Assembly (NCBI RefSeq): GCF_002312815.1
Contig: NZ_NKQJ01000008.1
Location: 170,102-234,101, forward strand
Direction of reading: 5' to 3'
DNA from: Agaribacterium haliotis
GTDB taxonomy: Bacteria > Pseudomonadota > Gammaproteobacteria > Pseudomonadales > Cellvibrionaceae
DNA length: 64,000 nucleotides
Each line of letters begins with the position of its first letter. The first letter of the stretch is position 1. Below are positions 1 to 9,613 of the stretch, one piece after another. Both the position numbers and the translations under genes were made by a program. The notes under the pieces are model-generated. The model was not told the DNA's origin. It searched no databases and saw only the letters and a program-made list of their open reading frames with translations.

Positions 1-753
1 ATCGCCGACGAAGCCCTTGAGTGCTTGGTCAAAAGTAGCGGCGGCGATGCCAGAGCCTGTTTAAATGTGCTTGAAATAGCCAGTGACCTGGTCGATGACG
101 CTGCCGAAATTGGTTTAGAGGAGCTCGCTGACGTGATCGGCGATGGCCTGCGCATGTTTGATAAGGGCGGCGATATTTTTTACGAGCAGATCTCTGCTCT
201 GCACAAAAGTGTGCGCGGTTCCGATGCGGATGCCTCGCTTTTTTGGATGATGGCGATGCTCGATGGCGGCTGTGATCCACTTTATGTGGCAAGGCGTTTA
301 TTGCGCATTGCATCGGAAGATATTGGCAATGCCGATCCCAGGGCTTTACAGCTTTGTTTAAATGCCTGGGATGTACAAGAGCGCCTCGGCAGCCCCGAGG
401 GCGAGCTGGCGCTTGCCCAGGCGGTGCTTTATCTCGCAGCGGCGCCAAAGAGTAATGCTGTGTATAATGCTTTCAAATCCGCGCGAGCAGACATCCACCA
501 AAGCCCCGGCTTTGATGTGCCGGTGCACTTGCGCAATGCCCCCAGTAAGCTGATGAAAGAGCTCGGTTACGGCCGCGAGTATCGCTATGCCCACAACGAG
601 CCGGGCGCGTTTGCCGCTGGCGAGTTTTATTTTCCCGATGGCTGGGAAGAGCGCAGCTATTATCAGCCGGTGGAGCGGGGCCTGGAAATAAAAATTTCTG
701 AAAAAATGCGTTCTCTGCGTGAATTAAATCACAAGGCTCGTTCGAATAGTTAA
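1..753 (+). CDS. rarA: Replication-associated recombination protein A, C-terminal part
   Basis: The reading frame is open from base 1, so the start lies outside the window; about 250 C-terminal residues are present, roughly the last 55% of a protein usually near 440-450 residues. RarA (MgsA) is an AAA+ ATPase of the clamp-loader group that acts at stalled replication forks. The Walker motifs are therefore not visible. What is visible is the sensor-2 type stretch SSGGDARACLNVLEIA, followed by the helical tetramerisation part (FYEQISALHKSVRGSDADA) and the conserved DPLYVARRLLRIASEDIGNAD block typical of the family C-terminus. It ends 9 bases before the crcB start, so the two are probably co-transcribed, as is common in gammaproteobacteria with serS downstream. 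Identification is firm. Confidence 0.95.
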   Translation: MADEALECLVKSSGGDARACLNVLEIASDLVDDAAEIGLEELADVIGDGLRMFDKGGDIFYEQISALHKSVRGSDADASLFWMMAMLDGGCDPLYVARRLLRIASEDIGNADPRALQLCLNAWDVQERLGSPEGELALAQAVLYLAAAPKSNAVYNAFKSARADIHQSPGFDVPVHLRNAPSKLMKELGYGREYRYAHNEPGAFAAGEFYFPDGWEERSYYQPVERGLEIKISEKMRSLRELNHKARSNS

Positions 754-762
754 GGAGTGTTT

Positions 763-2428
<1,666 letters not shown>

Positions 2429-2453
2429 CGCTGTTTACACCTTGGCTTTTCTA

Positions 2454-2482
2454 AACTTGCCCGGCTTTTTGCCGGGCAAGTT
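2454..2482 (+). terminator. Strong hairpin after serS
   Basis: A perfect 12-bp stem (AACTTGCCCGGC pairing with GCCGGGCAAGTT) with a TTTTT loop lies 25 bases after the serS stop. It lacks a clean U-run on the + strand, since the sequence continues CATTTGG. It may therefore be a rho-independent terminator with a weak tail or an mRNA 3'-end stabiliser. Its position between serS and cysG favours transcript separation. Confidence 0.5.
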
Positions 2483-2562
2483 CATTTGGCAGGCGCTAAG
2501 CTGCTAGTGGTTATGATTGCAGGCAACGTTGCGTATTTGCCTGCGCGGTAAGAGGCTGAACT

Positions 2563-3957
2563 ATGGATTATTTCCCGTTATTTTTTAAGCTCGACGGCAG
2601 AAAAGCGTTACTTGTCGGCGGTGGCGACGTCGCGCTGCGCAAAGCCCGCTTGCTTTGCCGAGCTGGCGCTCAAGTCGATTTACTCGCTGAACAATCTTTG
2701 CCAGAGGTAACCGCTTTATGTAAACAAAGTGGTGGTCAGCTGCTTGTTCAGCCCTGGTCTGAAGCAGCGGTTAATTTAAATGAGTATGTGCTGGTTGTTG
2801 CCGCAACAGACGATGAAGCTGTTAACCAAGAGCTCTCGGTGCTGTGTCAGCAGAGAAATTTACCGGTGAATGTGGTCGATAACCCCGAGTTATGCACCGT
2901 GATTACGCCGGCCATTATCGATCGCAGCCCATTGATGATTGCTGTGGCGAGCGGTGGCCAGGCACCGGTGCTGGCTCGCAAAGTAAAATCGCTGATAGAG
3001 ACGCTGATCCCAGGTTCCTACGGCAAGCTCGCACAATTTGCCGCGGGCTTTCGCGATCGGATTAAACAGGGCGTGCCCGATATGGAGCTGCGCCGGCGCT
3101 TTTGGGAGAATTGCTTAACCGGAGACATCGCTGAAAAAGTACTTGCCGGCAATGAAGAGCAAGCCGAGCAGCAGCTGCTTGCCGACCTGGCACAGCAAAA
3201 AGTCGAGCGCGGCGGAGAGGTCTATCTTGTCGGTGCTGGCCCGGGTGATCCGGATTTGCTGACATTTAAAGCGTTGCGCCTGATGCAAAAGGCGGAAGTC
3301 GTACTCTACGACAGGCTTGTGACTCAGCCTATTCTCGACATGGTTCGCAAAGATGCGGACTTTATTTATGTTGGCAAGCAGCGGGCCGAGCACGCTGTTC
3401 CACAAAAGCGCATTAATGAAATGCTGCTCGAATACGCTCAGCAGGGCAAACGTGTGCTGCGTTTAAAAGGTGGTGACCCGTTTATCTTTGGCCGCGGCGC
3501 GGAAGAAATCGAGCTGTTAAGCGAGCACAATGTCGCTTTTCAGGTGGTGCCGGGCATTACTGCAGCTTCCGGTTGCGCAAGTTATGCGGGCATTCCATTG
3601 ACGCATCGTGATTTTAGCCAGAGCGTACGTTTTATTACCGGGCATGTAAAAGATGGTGTACTCGACTTTCGCTGGAAAGAGTTTGTTGAAGACAGTCAGA
3701 CGCTGGTGTTTTATATGGGCTTGACTGGTTTGGCGCAAATCTGCTCAAAACTTATTGAGCACGGTAAGGATGCGCAAACACCCGCGGCTCTGGTTGAGCG
3801 CGGCACACAACCTGATCAGCGTGTGCACTTGGGCTGCCTTGAAAATCTGCAGCAAATTGTTGAGGAAAAAGAAGTACACGCACCAACCTTGCTTATTATC
3901 GGCGGTGTCGTATCGCTGGCTAACAAGCTCGCCTGGTATCAAAGTAGTGCTGAATAA
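2563..3957 (+). CDS. cysG: Siroheme synthase (multifunctional CysG)
   Basis: A 464-residue trifunctional enzyme making siroheme from uroporphyrinogen III, the cofactor of assimilatory sulfite and nitrite reductases. The N-terminal third is the NAD-dependent precorrin-2 dehydrogenase/ferrochelatase part, with the dinucleotide motif VGGGDVALRKARLL near residue 18 and the VVAATDDEAVNQ stretch. A dimerisation segment follows. From about residue 216 the uroporphyrinogen-III C-methyltransferase domain starts with VYLVGAGPGDPDLLTFKALR, and contains LRLKGGDPFIFGRGAEE and VVPGITAASGCASYAGIPLT, all classical SUMT motifs. Length and domain order match the fused enterobacterial-type CysG. It is probably a separate transcript from serS, since a hairpin lies between them. 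cysQ, also of sulfur assimilation, is elsewhere in the window but not linked. Confidence 0.96.
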   Translation: MDYFPLFFKLDGRKALLVGGGDVALRKARLLCRAGAQVDLLAEQSLPEVTALCKQSGGQLLVQPWSEAAVNLNEYVLVVAATDDEAVNQELSVLCQQRNLPVNVVDNPELCTVITPAIIDRSPLMIAVASGGQAPVLARKVKSLIETLIPGSYGKLAQFAAGFRDRIKQGVPDMELRRRFWENCLTGDIAEKVLAGNEEQAEQQLLADLAQQKVERGGEVYLVGAGPGDPDLLTFKALRLMQKAEVVLYDRLVTQPILDMVRKDADFIYVGKQRAEHAVPQKRINEMLLEYAQQGKRVLRLKGGDPFIFGRGAEEIELLSEHNVAFQVVPGITAASGCASYAGIPLTHRDFSQSVRFITGHVKDGVLDFRWKEFVEDSQTLVFYMGLTGLAQICSKLIEHGKDAQTPAALVERGTQPDQRVHLGCLENLQQIVEEKEVHAPTLLIIGGVVSLANKLAWYQSSAE

Positions 3958-3972
3958 AGGCAGTGCAAACAA

Positions 3973-4002
3973 AAGCAGCGCTGATTAAAACCAGCGCTGC
4001 TT
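3973..4002. terminator. Bidirectional terminator between cysG and the beta-helix gene
   Basis: An 11-bp perfect stem (AAGCAGCGCTG pairing with CAGCGCTGCTT) with an 8-base loop sits between two convergent genes. Read on the minus strand it is followed by TTTGTTTG, a fair U-rich tail, so it should end the minus-strand gene. It may also stop readthrough from cysG. Confidence 0.65.
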
Positions 4003-4019
4003 GTTGTAGATGGCTGCTT

Positions 4020-5399
4020 TTATAGCGCTTCGGCGTAACTTTGTAGCTGCCCGTTGTTATCGTAATAATAGGTTTGTGGCGCCTTGCTGCCGGTGCCACT
4101 AAATACCCACCACTGGGCAAATTTTAAATTGCTGTTTGACCAGGCACTGCTGTTGCTTTGCGCGCCTGGAACATTGTGCAGTACTGCGTTGATGCCCCAG
4201 CTATCCGTGCTTTGGAAGTTGTTTGCATTGGTGTTGCTAATCACCAAGTTTTTGTAGCCGGATGCAAAAAAGACGTTTCTGCCGATACCTGTCACGGTAT
4301 TGTTGTCGAAAGTAATATTGCTTGATGCCTGAGCGGCGTTAAGTGGCGCGCCGTGATCGTTGTAGGGCAGTACGGTGAAGGCGTTGGCAAAGTTCCCGCT
4401 GGTACCGACATGGATTTGATTGCGCTTTATCACAATATTATTGGCGTTGTGCTCAATGTTGATGCCAGCGCTAAATTCGCCTTCGTTGCCGTAGCTTGAC
4501 ACATAATTGCCTTCAACATGCAGGTTGGCAACGGTAGCCATGGCGATGCCAAACTCTCGTGCGTTGTATATTTTGTTGTAGTTAATATTTGAGCCGGGCT
4601 CAAAGTAGCTGGCTTTGTCTTTGATATCTTTGCGAATCTGCGCGTAGTGATCAGGGAAGCTCGGCGCGACATAGGGGAAGCCGTCATTGCCGGCGTCTAT
4701 ACTTATGCCGAGTCGAATATTATTGCCGTGAAACTGGTTGTGCGCGATGTTTAACTTGCCCGCGTAAAGGCGATCGCCTAGCTGCCACTGGGCCCGGTAA
4801 ACATCCCTTAGCAGCTCTATGCCTCGATTGACGCGATTGAAACTGTTGTAGCTGATGTTTAAATTTTGCGGAATGATGCCCACAGAGCTTATGCCTATAG
4901 CGCTGTCAATTAAATTGCAGTCATAGATATTAAAATAGTTTGGGTTAAAGCCTGCGTGGGTTGCCGGTAGGTTAATTAAAGCACTGTTGGAGCTGTCCCA
5001 CTTGGCGTACTTAGCCAGTTGCACGTTGCTGTTTTGGCCAATGCCCTGAAGCGTTAAATTGTGTAGGGTCACACCGTGATATTGAACATTAATCATCGGT
5101 GCAGAAAAATCCCAGTTGTAACGCTTTAATGTACTTTGCCGTTGTGTGTCGGCACCTTTGATGGTGACCTTGCTTTGAATGTTGATGGTTTTGCTCAGAT
5201 AAATCGTTCCGCTGACGACAATGGTGTCGCTCTGATCTCGATCAACGTAGGCGCGATTCAATGCGTCGAGCAATGATGCTTCGTTGTTAACCCAATACGT
5301 TGCGGCGTGAATGCTAGAGTTAAGACCAAGCAGCAGTAAGGTTTTTAAAGTTAAAGTAATGACGAGCTTAACAGCAGAATAAGTCTCGCTTTTTTTCAT
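4020..5399 (-). CDS. Secreted right-handed parallel beta-helix protein
   Basis: A 459-residue protein with an N-terminal signal peptide (basic start, hydrophobic run around TLKTLLLLGLNSS, probable cleavage after SIHA near residue 32). The mature part begins with a segment (SLLDALNRAYV, then TIVVSGTIYLSKTINIQSKVTIKG) that resembles the cap and first rungs of pectate-lyase-like beta-helices. The remainder is rich in Asn and Val/Ile rungs such as NLNISYNSF, KLNIAHNQF, NINYNKIYN, NIVIKRNQI and NITFDNNTV, typical of a PL6/pectin-lyase-like solenoid. Export to the periplasm or outside and a polysaccharide substrate are inferences. The exact family and catalytic residues could not be assigned. It is monocistronic, convergent with cysG and divergent from the lipoprotein cluster. 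Confidence 0.75.
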   Translation of the reverse strand: MKKSETYSAVKLVITLTLKTLLLLGLNSSIHAATYWVNNEASLLDALNRAYVDRDQSDTIVVSGTIYLSKTINIQSKVTIKGADTQRQSTLKRYNWDFSAPMINVQYHGVTLHNLTLQGIGQNSNVQLAKYAKWDSSNSALINLPATHAGFNPNYFNIYDCNLIDSAIGISSVGIIPQNLNISYNSFNRVNRGIELLRDVYRAQWQLGDRLYAGKLNIAHNQFHGNNIRLGISIDAGNDGFPYVAPSFPDHYAQIRKDIKDKASYFEPGSNINYNKIYNAREFGIAMATVANLHVEGNYVSSYGNEGEFSAGINIEHNANNIVIKRNQIHVGTSGNFANAFTVLPYNDHGAPLNAAQASSNITFDNNTVTGIGRNVFFASGYKNLVISNTNANNFQSTDSWGINAVLHNVPGAQSNSSAWSNSNLKFAQWWVFSGTGSKAPQTYYYDNNGQLQSYAEAL

Positions 5400-5881
5400 A
5401 AATAATCCCTCAAATTTGTGCTTTAAATAGGCGCGTTTTCAGTGAGCCGCTTGTACGGATGAGTACTTAGACAGTGACGACTGCTTTTACGCGACCTGGT
5501 GATAGTTGGCCGGCGGCCATGCCAAGCTTTGGCACTGTCGCCAGTACTGACCTTAAAGTAAGGTGTGTTACAGTTTACGTTTAGTGTGTGACTGGTTTCG
5601 CGTATTGATGTATTTGGTGCCGCATTGTGCCGAATATTTGAGCGGGTTCTCGCTTGCTTTTGTCTTGCTTATAGCTGCTGTTGTCGGCTGGAGAGTGTCG
5701 AGGGCTTGTTTTTCAATTAAGCACTGGTTGTTATTTGTTTGTAACAATATGTAACTTGCGATAGGTGCCTGGAGGATGCGGGTGACGCCGCTTCTCAAAG
5801 TCGCCTATACTGGTCGCCGCTTTATCAAAAAATGAAATCGGGCCACAGGTCTCTTCTGGATTGCAAATTAGCGAGGATGCT
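5400..5881. other. Intergenic region with divergent promoters (no gene seen)
   Basis: This 482-bp gap separates the minus-strand beta-helix gene from the plus-strand lipoprotein cluster, so it should carry the promoters of both. A short open frame at 5563-5754 has unlikely composition and no ribosome binding site and is not called. No convincing operator or riboswitch is visible. Confidence 0.5.
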
Positions 5882-6430
5882 ATGCACAATTTATTCAAAC
5901 TCTTTGTCGTCGCGAGCTGCCTTTTGGCCGTTGCGTGTTCTAACTCTCGCACGGATGTGGAATCCGATCTGGGTATTAAAGGTGCGCCAGACTGGGTTAA
6001 CGAAGGCACTAAGGCCGTTGATAACGATAAAGGCCAGCTTATTCACGGCACAGGTTCCGCACCGGACATGGGCGATCAGAGTTTGCAGCGTGCCACGGCT
6101 GATGGTCGAGCGCGCGCGGAAGTCGCGCGAGTGGTTTCGACAATTGTGAAAAGCAGCATTAAGGATTACAGCACCAGCAATGGTGCTGCGGTAGATAGCA
6201 GCATTGAGCGCGAAATCATTAATACGACAGATTCGGCTTTAAATGGTTCTGAAATTGTTGGCCGCTGGCGCGATAAGCGAACCGGTACGGTTTACTCTAT
6301 CGCCGAGCTTAACCTTGAAAAACTCGACAGTGCTATTGAGCGCGCGGGTAAATTGAGCACCTTGGATCTCGATAAGTTTAAGTCGGATATTAATGCTAAT
6401 TTTGATCGTTTTATGAAGGAACAGAAATAA
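5882..6430 (+). CDS. LPP20-like lipoprotein
   Basis: A 182-residue predicted lipoprotein. The start at 5882 is chosen over an in-frame upstream ATG at 5861 because GAGG lies about 7 bases before it and it begins the signal peptide directly (MHNLFKLF, hydrophobic core, then LLAVAC as lipobox). The mature part has the LPP20-type pattern: APDWVN near the start of the domain, then a G-G motif (IHGTGSAPD), a long helix rich in Ala and Arg (QRATADGRARAEVARVV) and a later YSIAELNLE segment. The biochemical role of this family is unknown. The stop codon overlaps the start of the LpoB-like gene by one base, indicating translational coupling. A second LPP20-like gene ends the same cluster. Confidence 0.75.
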   Translation: MHNLFKLFVVASCLLAVACSNSRTDVESDLGIKGAPDWVNEGTKAVDNDKGQLIHGTGSAPDMGDQSLQRATADGRARAEVARVVSTIVKSSIKDYSTSNGAAVDSSIEREIINTTDSALNGSEIVGRWRDKRTGTVYSIAELNLEKLDSAIERAGKLSTLDLDKFKSDINANFDRFMKEQK

Positions 6431-7026
6431 TGAAGAAGTTTGTCATTGCCGCTTTTGCCATAGCGACACTTATGCTGGTTGGTTGCGCAACATCGGTCGA
6501 TCGTGTGGATACAGATAGCACCATTGATTTAAGCGGTGCGTGGAATGATGTCGACTCCCGGCAAACAGCTGAGGCGATGATTGACGATGTGCTCAGTCGC
6601 CCGTGGATCGATCAGTTTGTGGCCAAAGAGGGGCACAGCCCAGCGGTTATTGTTGGCGAAGTAAAAAACCTCAGCCACGAACACATCAACACCAAGACGT
6701 TTATTGCCGATATGGAGCGCGAACTGATTAATTCTGGTCGTGTGCAGTTTGTAGCATCAGCGAGCGAGCGCCAGGAAATTCGCGGTGAGCGCGAGGATCA
6801 GGATTTAAACGCGAGCGAAGAAACTCGCAATGCAGCAGGCCGTGAGCTGGGTGCCGATTTTATGCTCAAGGGGCAAATCAATACCATTATTGACGCCGAA
6901 GGAAAAAAGCAGGTGCGTTATTATCAGGTTGATTTAACGCTGATTTCGCTTGCTGATAACCGCAAGGTGTGGGTTGGTCAGAAGAAAATTAAAAAGTACG
7001 TTAAAAACGCCAAATTGCGTTATTAA
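6430..7026 (+). CDS. LpoB-like penicillin-binding protein activator
   Basis: A 198-residue lipoprotein: signal peptide MKKFVIAAFAIATLMLVGC with lipobox LVGC and lipidated Cys19. The mature domain carries the LpoB/COG3417 pattern: DLSGAWNDVDSRQTAEAMI, then a beta-alpha fold with VIVGEVKNLSHEHINTKTF, and the later ADFMLKGQI stretch. In Escherichia coli LpoB is an outer-membrane lipoprotein that stimulates the peptidoglycan synthase PBP1b. Here the domain is recognisable but lacks the long Pro-rich disordered N-terminal stalk, and the genes around it are other lipoproteins rather than cell-wall synthases, so the PBP1b role is only a possibility. It overlaps the preceding gene by one base and shares its operon. 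Confidence 0.8.
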   Translation: MKKFVIAAFAIATLMLVGCATSVDRVDTDSTIDLSGAWNDVDSRQTAEAMIDDVLSRPWIDQFVAKEGHSPAVIVGEVKNLSHEHINTKTFIADMERELINSGRVQFVASASERQEIRGEREDQDLNASEETRNAAGRELGADFMLKGQINTIIDAEGKKQVRYYQVDLTLISLADNRKVWVGQKKIKKYVKNAKLRY

Positions 7027-7101
7027 TCGCAGTCAGCATCTATTTTAGAGGCGGCATTGTCGCCTCGTAATCGTTTCTTTTGGCCCGGGAAGGCTCTCTT
7101 T

Positions 7102-8400
7102 ATGGCTTTAGCGAAGTTTGCTCGCGCCTCTGGTTTAGCTTTGTTATTTGTATTTGTACAGTTTTTATACGGCTGTGCAAGCTTGTCGATCGACATGCAC
7201 CAAACAGCGAATGAGCTCTCGAGTCTGCACGATGCAGAAACCGTTTATTCAAAAGTTAAGCACGCGCAGTCAAATGGTAAAAGTGCGGTCGAACACCAGC
7301 TAAATCTCGGTTATATGGCTTTGGTGACCGGTCGTTTTGACGAGGCCATCAGTGAGCTTGAGCAGGCGAAGCAGGGCATGAAGAAGCTCGATGCAGTGTC
7401 TGTTACGGAAAGCGCAGGCGCGGTTACCATTAATGAAACCACGCGCAGCTATGCAGGTACACCAACAGATCACACCCTTGTTCACGCGATGTTGGCGATG
7501 GCCTATCTGATGAAAGGCGATATTGACGGCGCTCGTGTCGAGGTCTTGCAGTCGGATGTGACGATGAAAAAACTGGCCGAGCGGCGCCCACTGTCGGGCC
7601 AGCTTGCCAGCATGCACTCGATCGCCGGATTGGTTTACGAGCTTAACGGCGAGCGCGACAATGCGATGATTAGCTACCGTCACGCCTATGAGCTGTTGAA
7701 CAAGCGCAGCGAAACCATTCCCGAAGCTCTGCAGCTGAGTTTGTTGAAGTTGAGTCAAGCGCTTGGGCTCGGCGATGAATATCGCAGTTACCAGCAGCGT
7801 TTTTCAGAGCGTATTGTTTTACAGTCAAAGCAAAAGCAGCAAAGTGTGCTGGTGTATTTTGATGGTGTGATCAGTCAGATGCAAAGTCATAACACGACTT
7901 TGTGGTGGGATGTCGACGAAGTGTATTTATCTGTGGCCCTGCCTCGTTTCCCGGCCAACACCTATCACCCGCGCGAGTTGCGCTCGAATTTGGCCAGCTC
8001 GCCTTGGCGTACCGAAGTGATTGAGGACCTGGAGCTTAGGGTTAGGGAGGATCTCGATGCGTCGATGGGACGCATTTCAGCAACCGCACTGGCGCGGGCG
8101 GCTAACAAATATATGATGGTTAAAAAAGCGCAGGAGCAAGACAACATCTTGGGGGCGGTGGCCAATGTGCTGACCTTGGTCAGTGAATATGCCGATACGC
8201 GCCAGTGGGCGCTGCTGCCGTCGTCTATTCAGTTGGTGCGCGCCGATGCCGAACATGTACAACAGTTGTTAAACACAGTTGCCAAGACGCCGATGACGGC
8301 TGATCGCACGATCAGCGCCAGCGCAGCTTTGGCCGATGATACATTTAATGTGATTTTGCTAAGTGGTGTGGCAGCGCATTATTTTACCGCCGCATATTAA
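7102..8400 (+). CDS. COG3014-like lipoprotein with TPR-like N-terminal half
   Basis: A 432-residue predicted lipoprotein of unknown function. The frame is open from a TTG at 7057, but the ATG at 7102 follows GGGAAGG and starts a clean lipoprotein signal (hydrophobic run ending LYGC, Cys25), so that start is preferred. The N-terminal half is helical and TPR-like (NLGYMALVTGRFDEAISELEQ, then MLAMAYLMKGDIDGARVE and IAGLVYELNGERDNAMISY). The C-terminal half has a conserved ALPRFPANTYHPRELR segment and a hydrophobic end. I recognise it as resembling the COG3014 group by this layout, not by any known active site. It sits 75 bases after the LpoB-like gene and 31 bases before the second LPP20-like gene, so all four are probably one transcript. 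Confidence 0.7.
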   Translation: MALAKFARASGLALLFVFVQFLYGCASLSIDMHQTANELSSLHDAETVYSKVKHAQSNGKSAVEHQLNLGYMALVTGRFDEAISELEQAKQGMKKLDAVSVTESAGAVTINETTRSYAGTPTDHTLVHAMLAMAYLMKGDIDGARVEVLQSDVTMKKLAERRPLSGQLASMHSIAGLVYELNGERDNAMISYRHAYELLNKRSETIPEALQLSLLKLSQALGLGDEYRSYQQRFSERIVLQSKQKQQSVLVYFDGVISQMQSHNTTLWWDVDEVYLSVALPRFPANTYHPRELRSNLASSPWRTEVIEDLELRVREDLDASMGRISATALARAANKYMMVKKAQEQDNILGAVANVLTLVSEYADTRQWALLPSSIQLVRADAEHVQQLLNTVAKTPMTADRTISASAALADDTFNVILLSGVAAHYFTAAY

Positions 8401-8431
8401 CGCGGATCACTGTCTCAACAGGGGGTTAAAA

Positions 8432-9388
8432 ATGAAACAGTTAGCTTATGGATTGATGCTTGTTTTAATTTGCGCATGCGCCAGCTCTGGCAAGCAGCCT
8501 GAGTGGGTGATGCAGCCTAAGACACTTTACGATGAGCAGCAGTATTTAAGCGCTGTCGGTCAGGGCGATAATATCGACCAGGCTAATACGCGTGCGCAGG
8601 CGAATCTGGCAAAAATGTTTTCAGTATCGATATATGAAAAACAAATCGATGCCTCGAGTTTTAATAGTGATAGTGGCCAAACAAGCACCGATGTTAGTCG
8701 CCATATCAACAGCGAAGCGCGCATGCAGCTTGAAGGCGCCAAAATCGTCGAGCATTATCAAAGCGAAGCCGGTCAGGTCTATGCGCTTGTTGTGCTCGAT
8801 AAAAGCATTGCCGCCCGCAATTTCCGCGAAGATATTCGTCAGGCAGATACGCAAATTGATGAGCGTTTGAAATACGCATCAGGCGATGCGCCAAATGTTT
8901 TTAGCGCCTTATCGGCATTGAAAGAGGCGCACGGGCTTGCACTGAAGCGTGAGAACTTAAATCGAAATTTAATTGTTGTGGCCGATCGCGGTATTGCCAC
9001 ATCAACAAGTTCCGCCGATATTGAAACGCTGTTTCGCAACGCCATGAGCAGTTTGAAATTTAGCCTCAGTGCAAATTCTGACGAGTTAAAAAGCCAGTTG
9101 AGCGCCAGCGCCTCTGATTTGGGTTTGGCGATCGTCAGCGAGTCACCGCTGCAAATCAGCGCAAGCCTAAATCGGGATGAGGTGTTTGAGCAGCAGGGCT
9201 GGTACTGGTTGCGCGCCAGTCTCAACTTGGCGCTTAGCGAGCAGGGCAAGGTGACACGCAAGCTCAGTCAGAATTTTAAGGTCTCAGCGCGTCAGCAAGG
9301 CGCTTTGCAGTCGCGCCTGAATACGGAGCTTGAAAATCAATTTGATGAGGCTTTGTTTCAATTATTATTGACCGACGCGCAGCCCTAG
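8432..9388 (+). CDS. LPP20 family lipoprotein
   Basis: A 318-residue lipoprotein; the start at 8432 is preceded by GGGGG at 8421-8425 and begins a short signal peptide with lipobox ICAC (Cys16). The frame is open from 8363 inside the previous gene but that start would bury the signal. The N-terminal domain shows the LPP20 layout: KQPEWVMQP, YLSAVGQGDN, then the Ala/Arg helix (DQANTRAQANLAKMF) and a VYALVVLDKS segment. The C-terminal part may be a second related domain (ALKEAHGLALKREN, then GLAIVSESPLQISASLN). It is the last gene of the four-lipoprotein cluster. Location at the outer membrane or periplasmic face of a membrane is inferred; no enzymatic motif is visible. Confidence 0.75.
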   Translation: MKQLAYGLMLVLICACASSGKQPEWVMQPKTLYDEQQYLSAVGQGDNIDQANTRAQANLAKMFSVSIYEKQIDASSFNSDSGQTSTDVSRHINSEARMQLEGAKIVEHYQSEAGQVYALVVLDKSIAARNFREDIRQADTQIDERLKYASGDAPNVFSALSALKEAHGLALKRENLNRNLIVVADRGIATSTSSADIETLFRNAMSSLKFSLSANSDELKSQLSASASDLGLAIVSESPLQISASLNRDEVFEQQGWYWLRASLNLALSEQGKVTRKLSQNFKVSARQQGALQSRLNTELENQFDEALFQLLLTDAQP

Positions 9389-9613
9389 AGGCGTATCTTA
9401 GTTTTCCTTAATCGCAGCAATAGTTTTGTATCTGGCGATGTTTGTGCCGCATCGCTGTAAGCTTTAGCTAAGTCAGTGCTACTAAGCTCGAGTTGCAGTG
9501 AGATAGACCCGGTCCGCCTAGTGTTAGTTGTGGCGGGCCTATCTTGCATAGATGTGGTCTTGATAATTAGTTGCTTGTTTCAAAAACATAGAATGATGTA
9601 GCGGGAGAGCCCT

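Noticed and set aside
5563..5754. Small + strand open frame in the gap before the lipoprotein cluster
   Set aside because: No ribosome binding site, unusual composition and no similarity to known proteins; treated as chance.
9502..9545. Partial inverted repeat GATAG...CTATC after the lipoprotein cluster
   Set aside because: Pairing is interrupted and no U-run follows, so it is not called a terminator.
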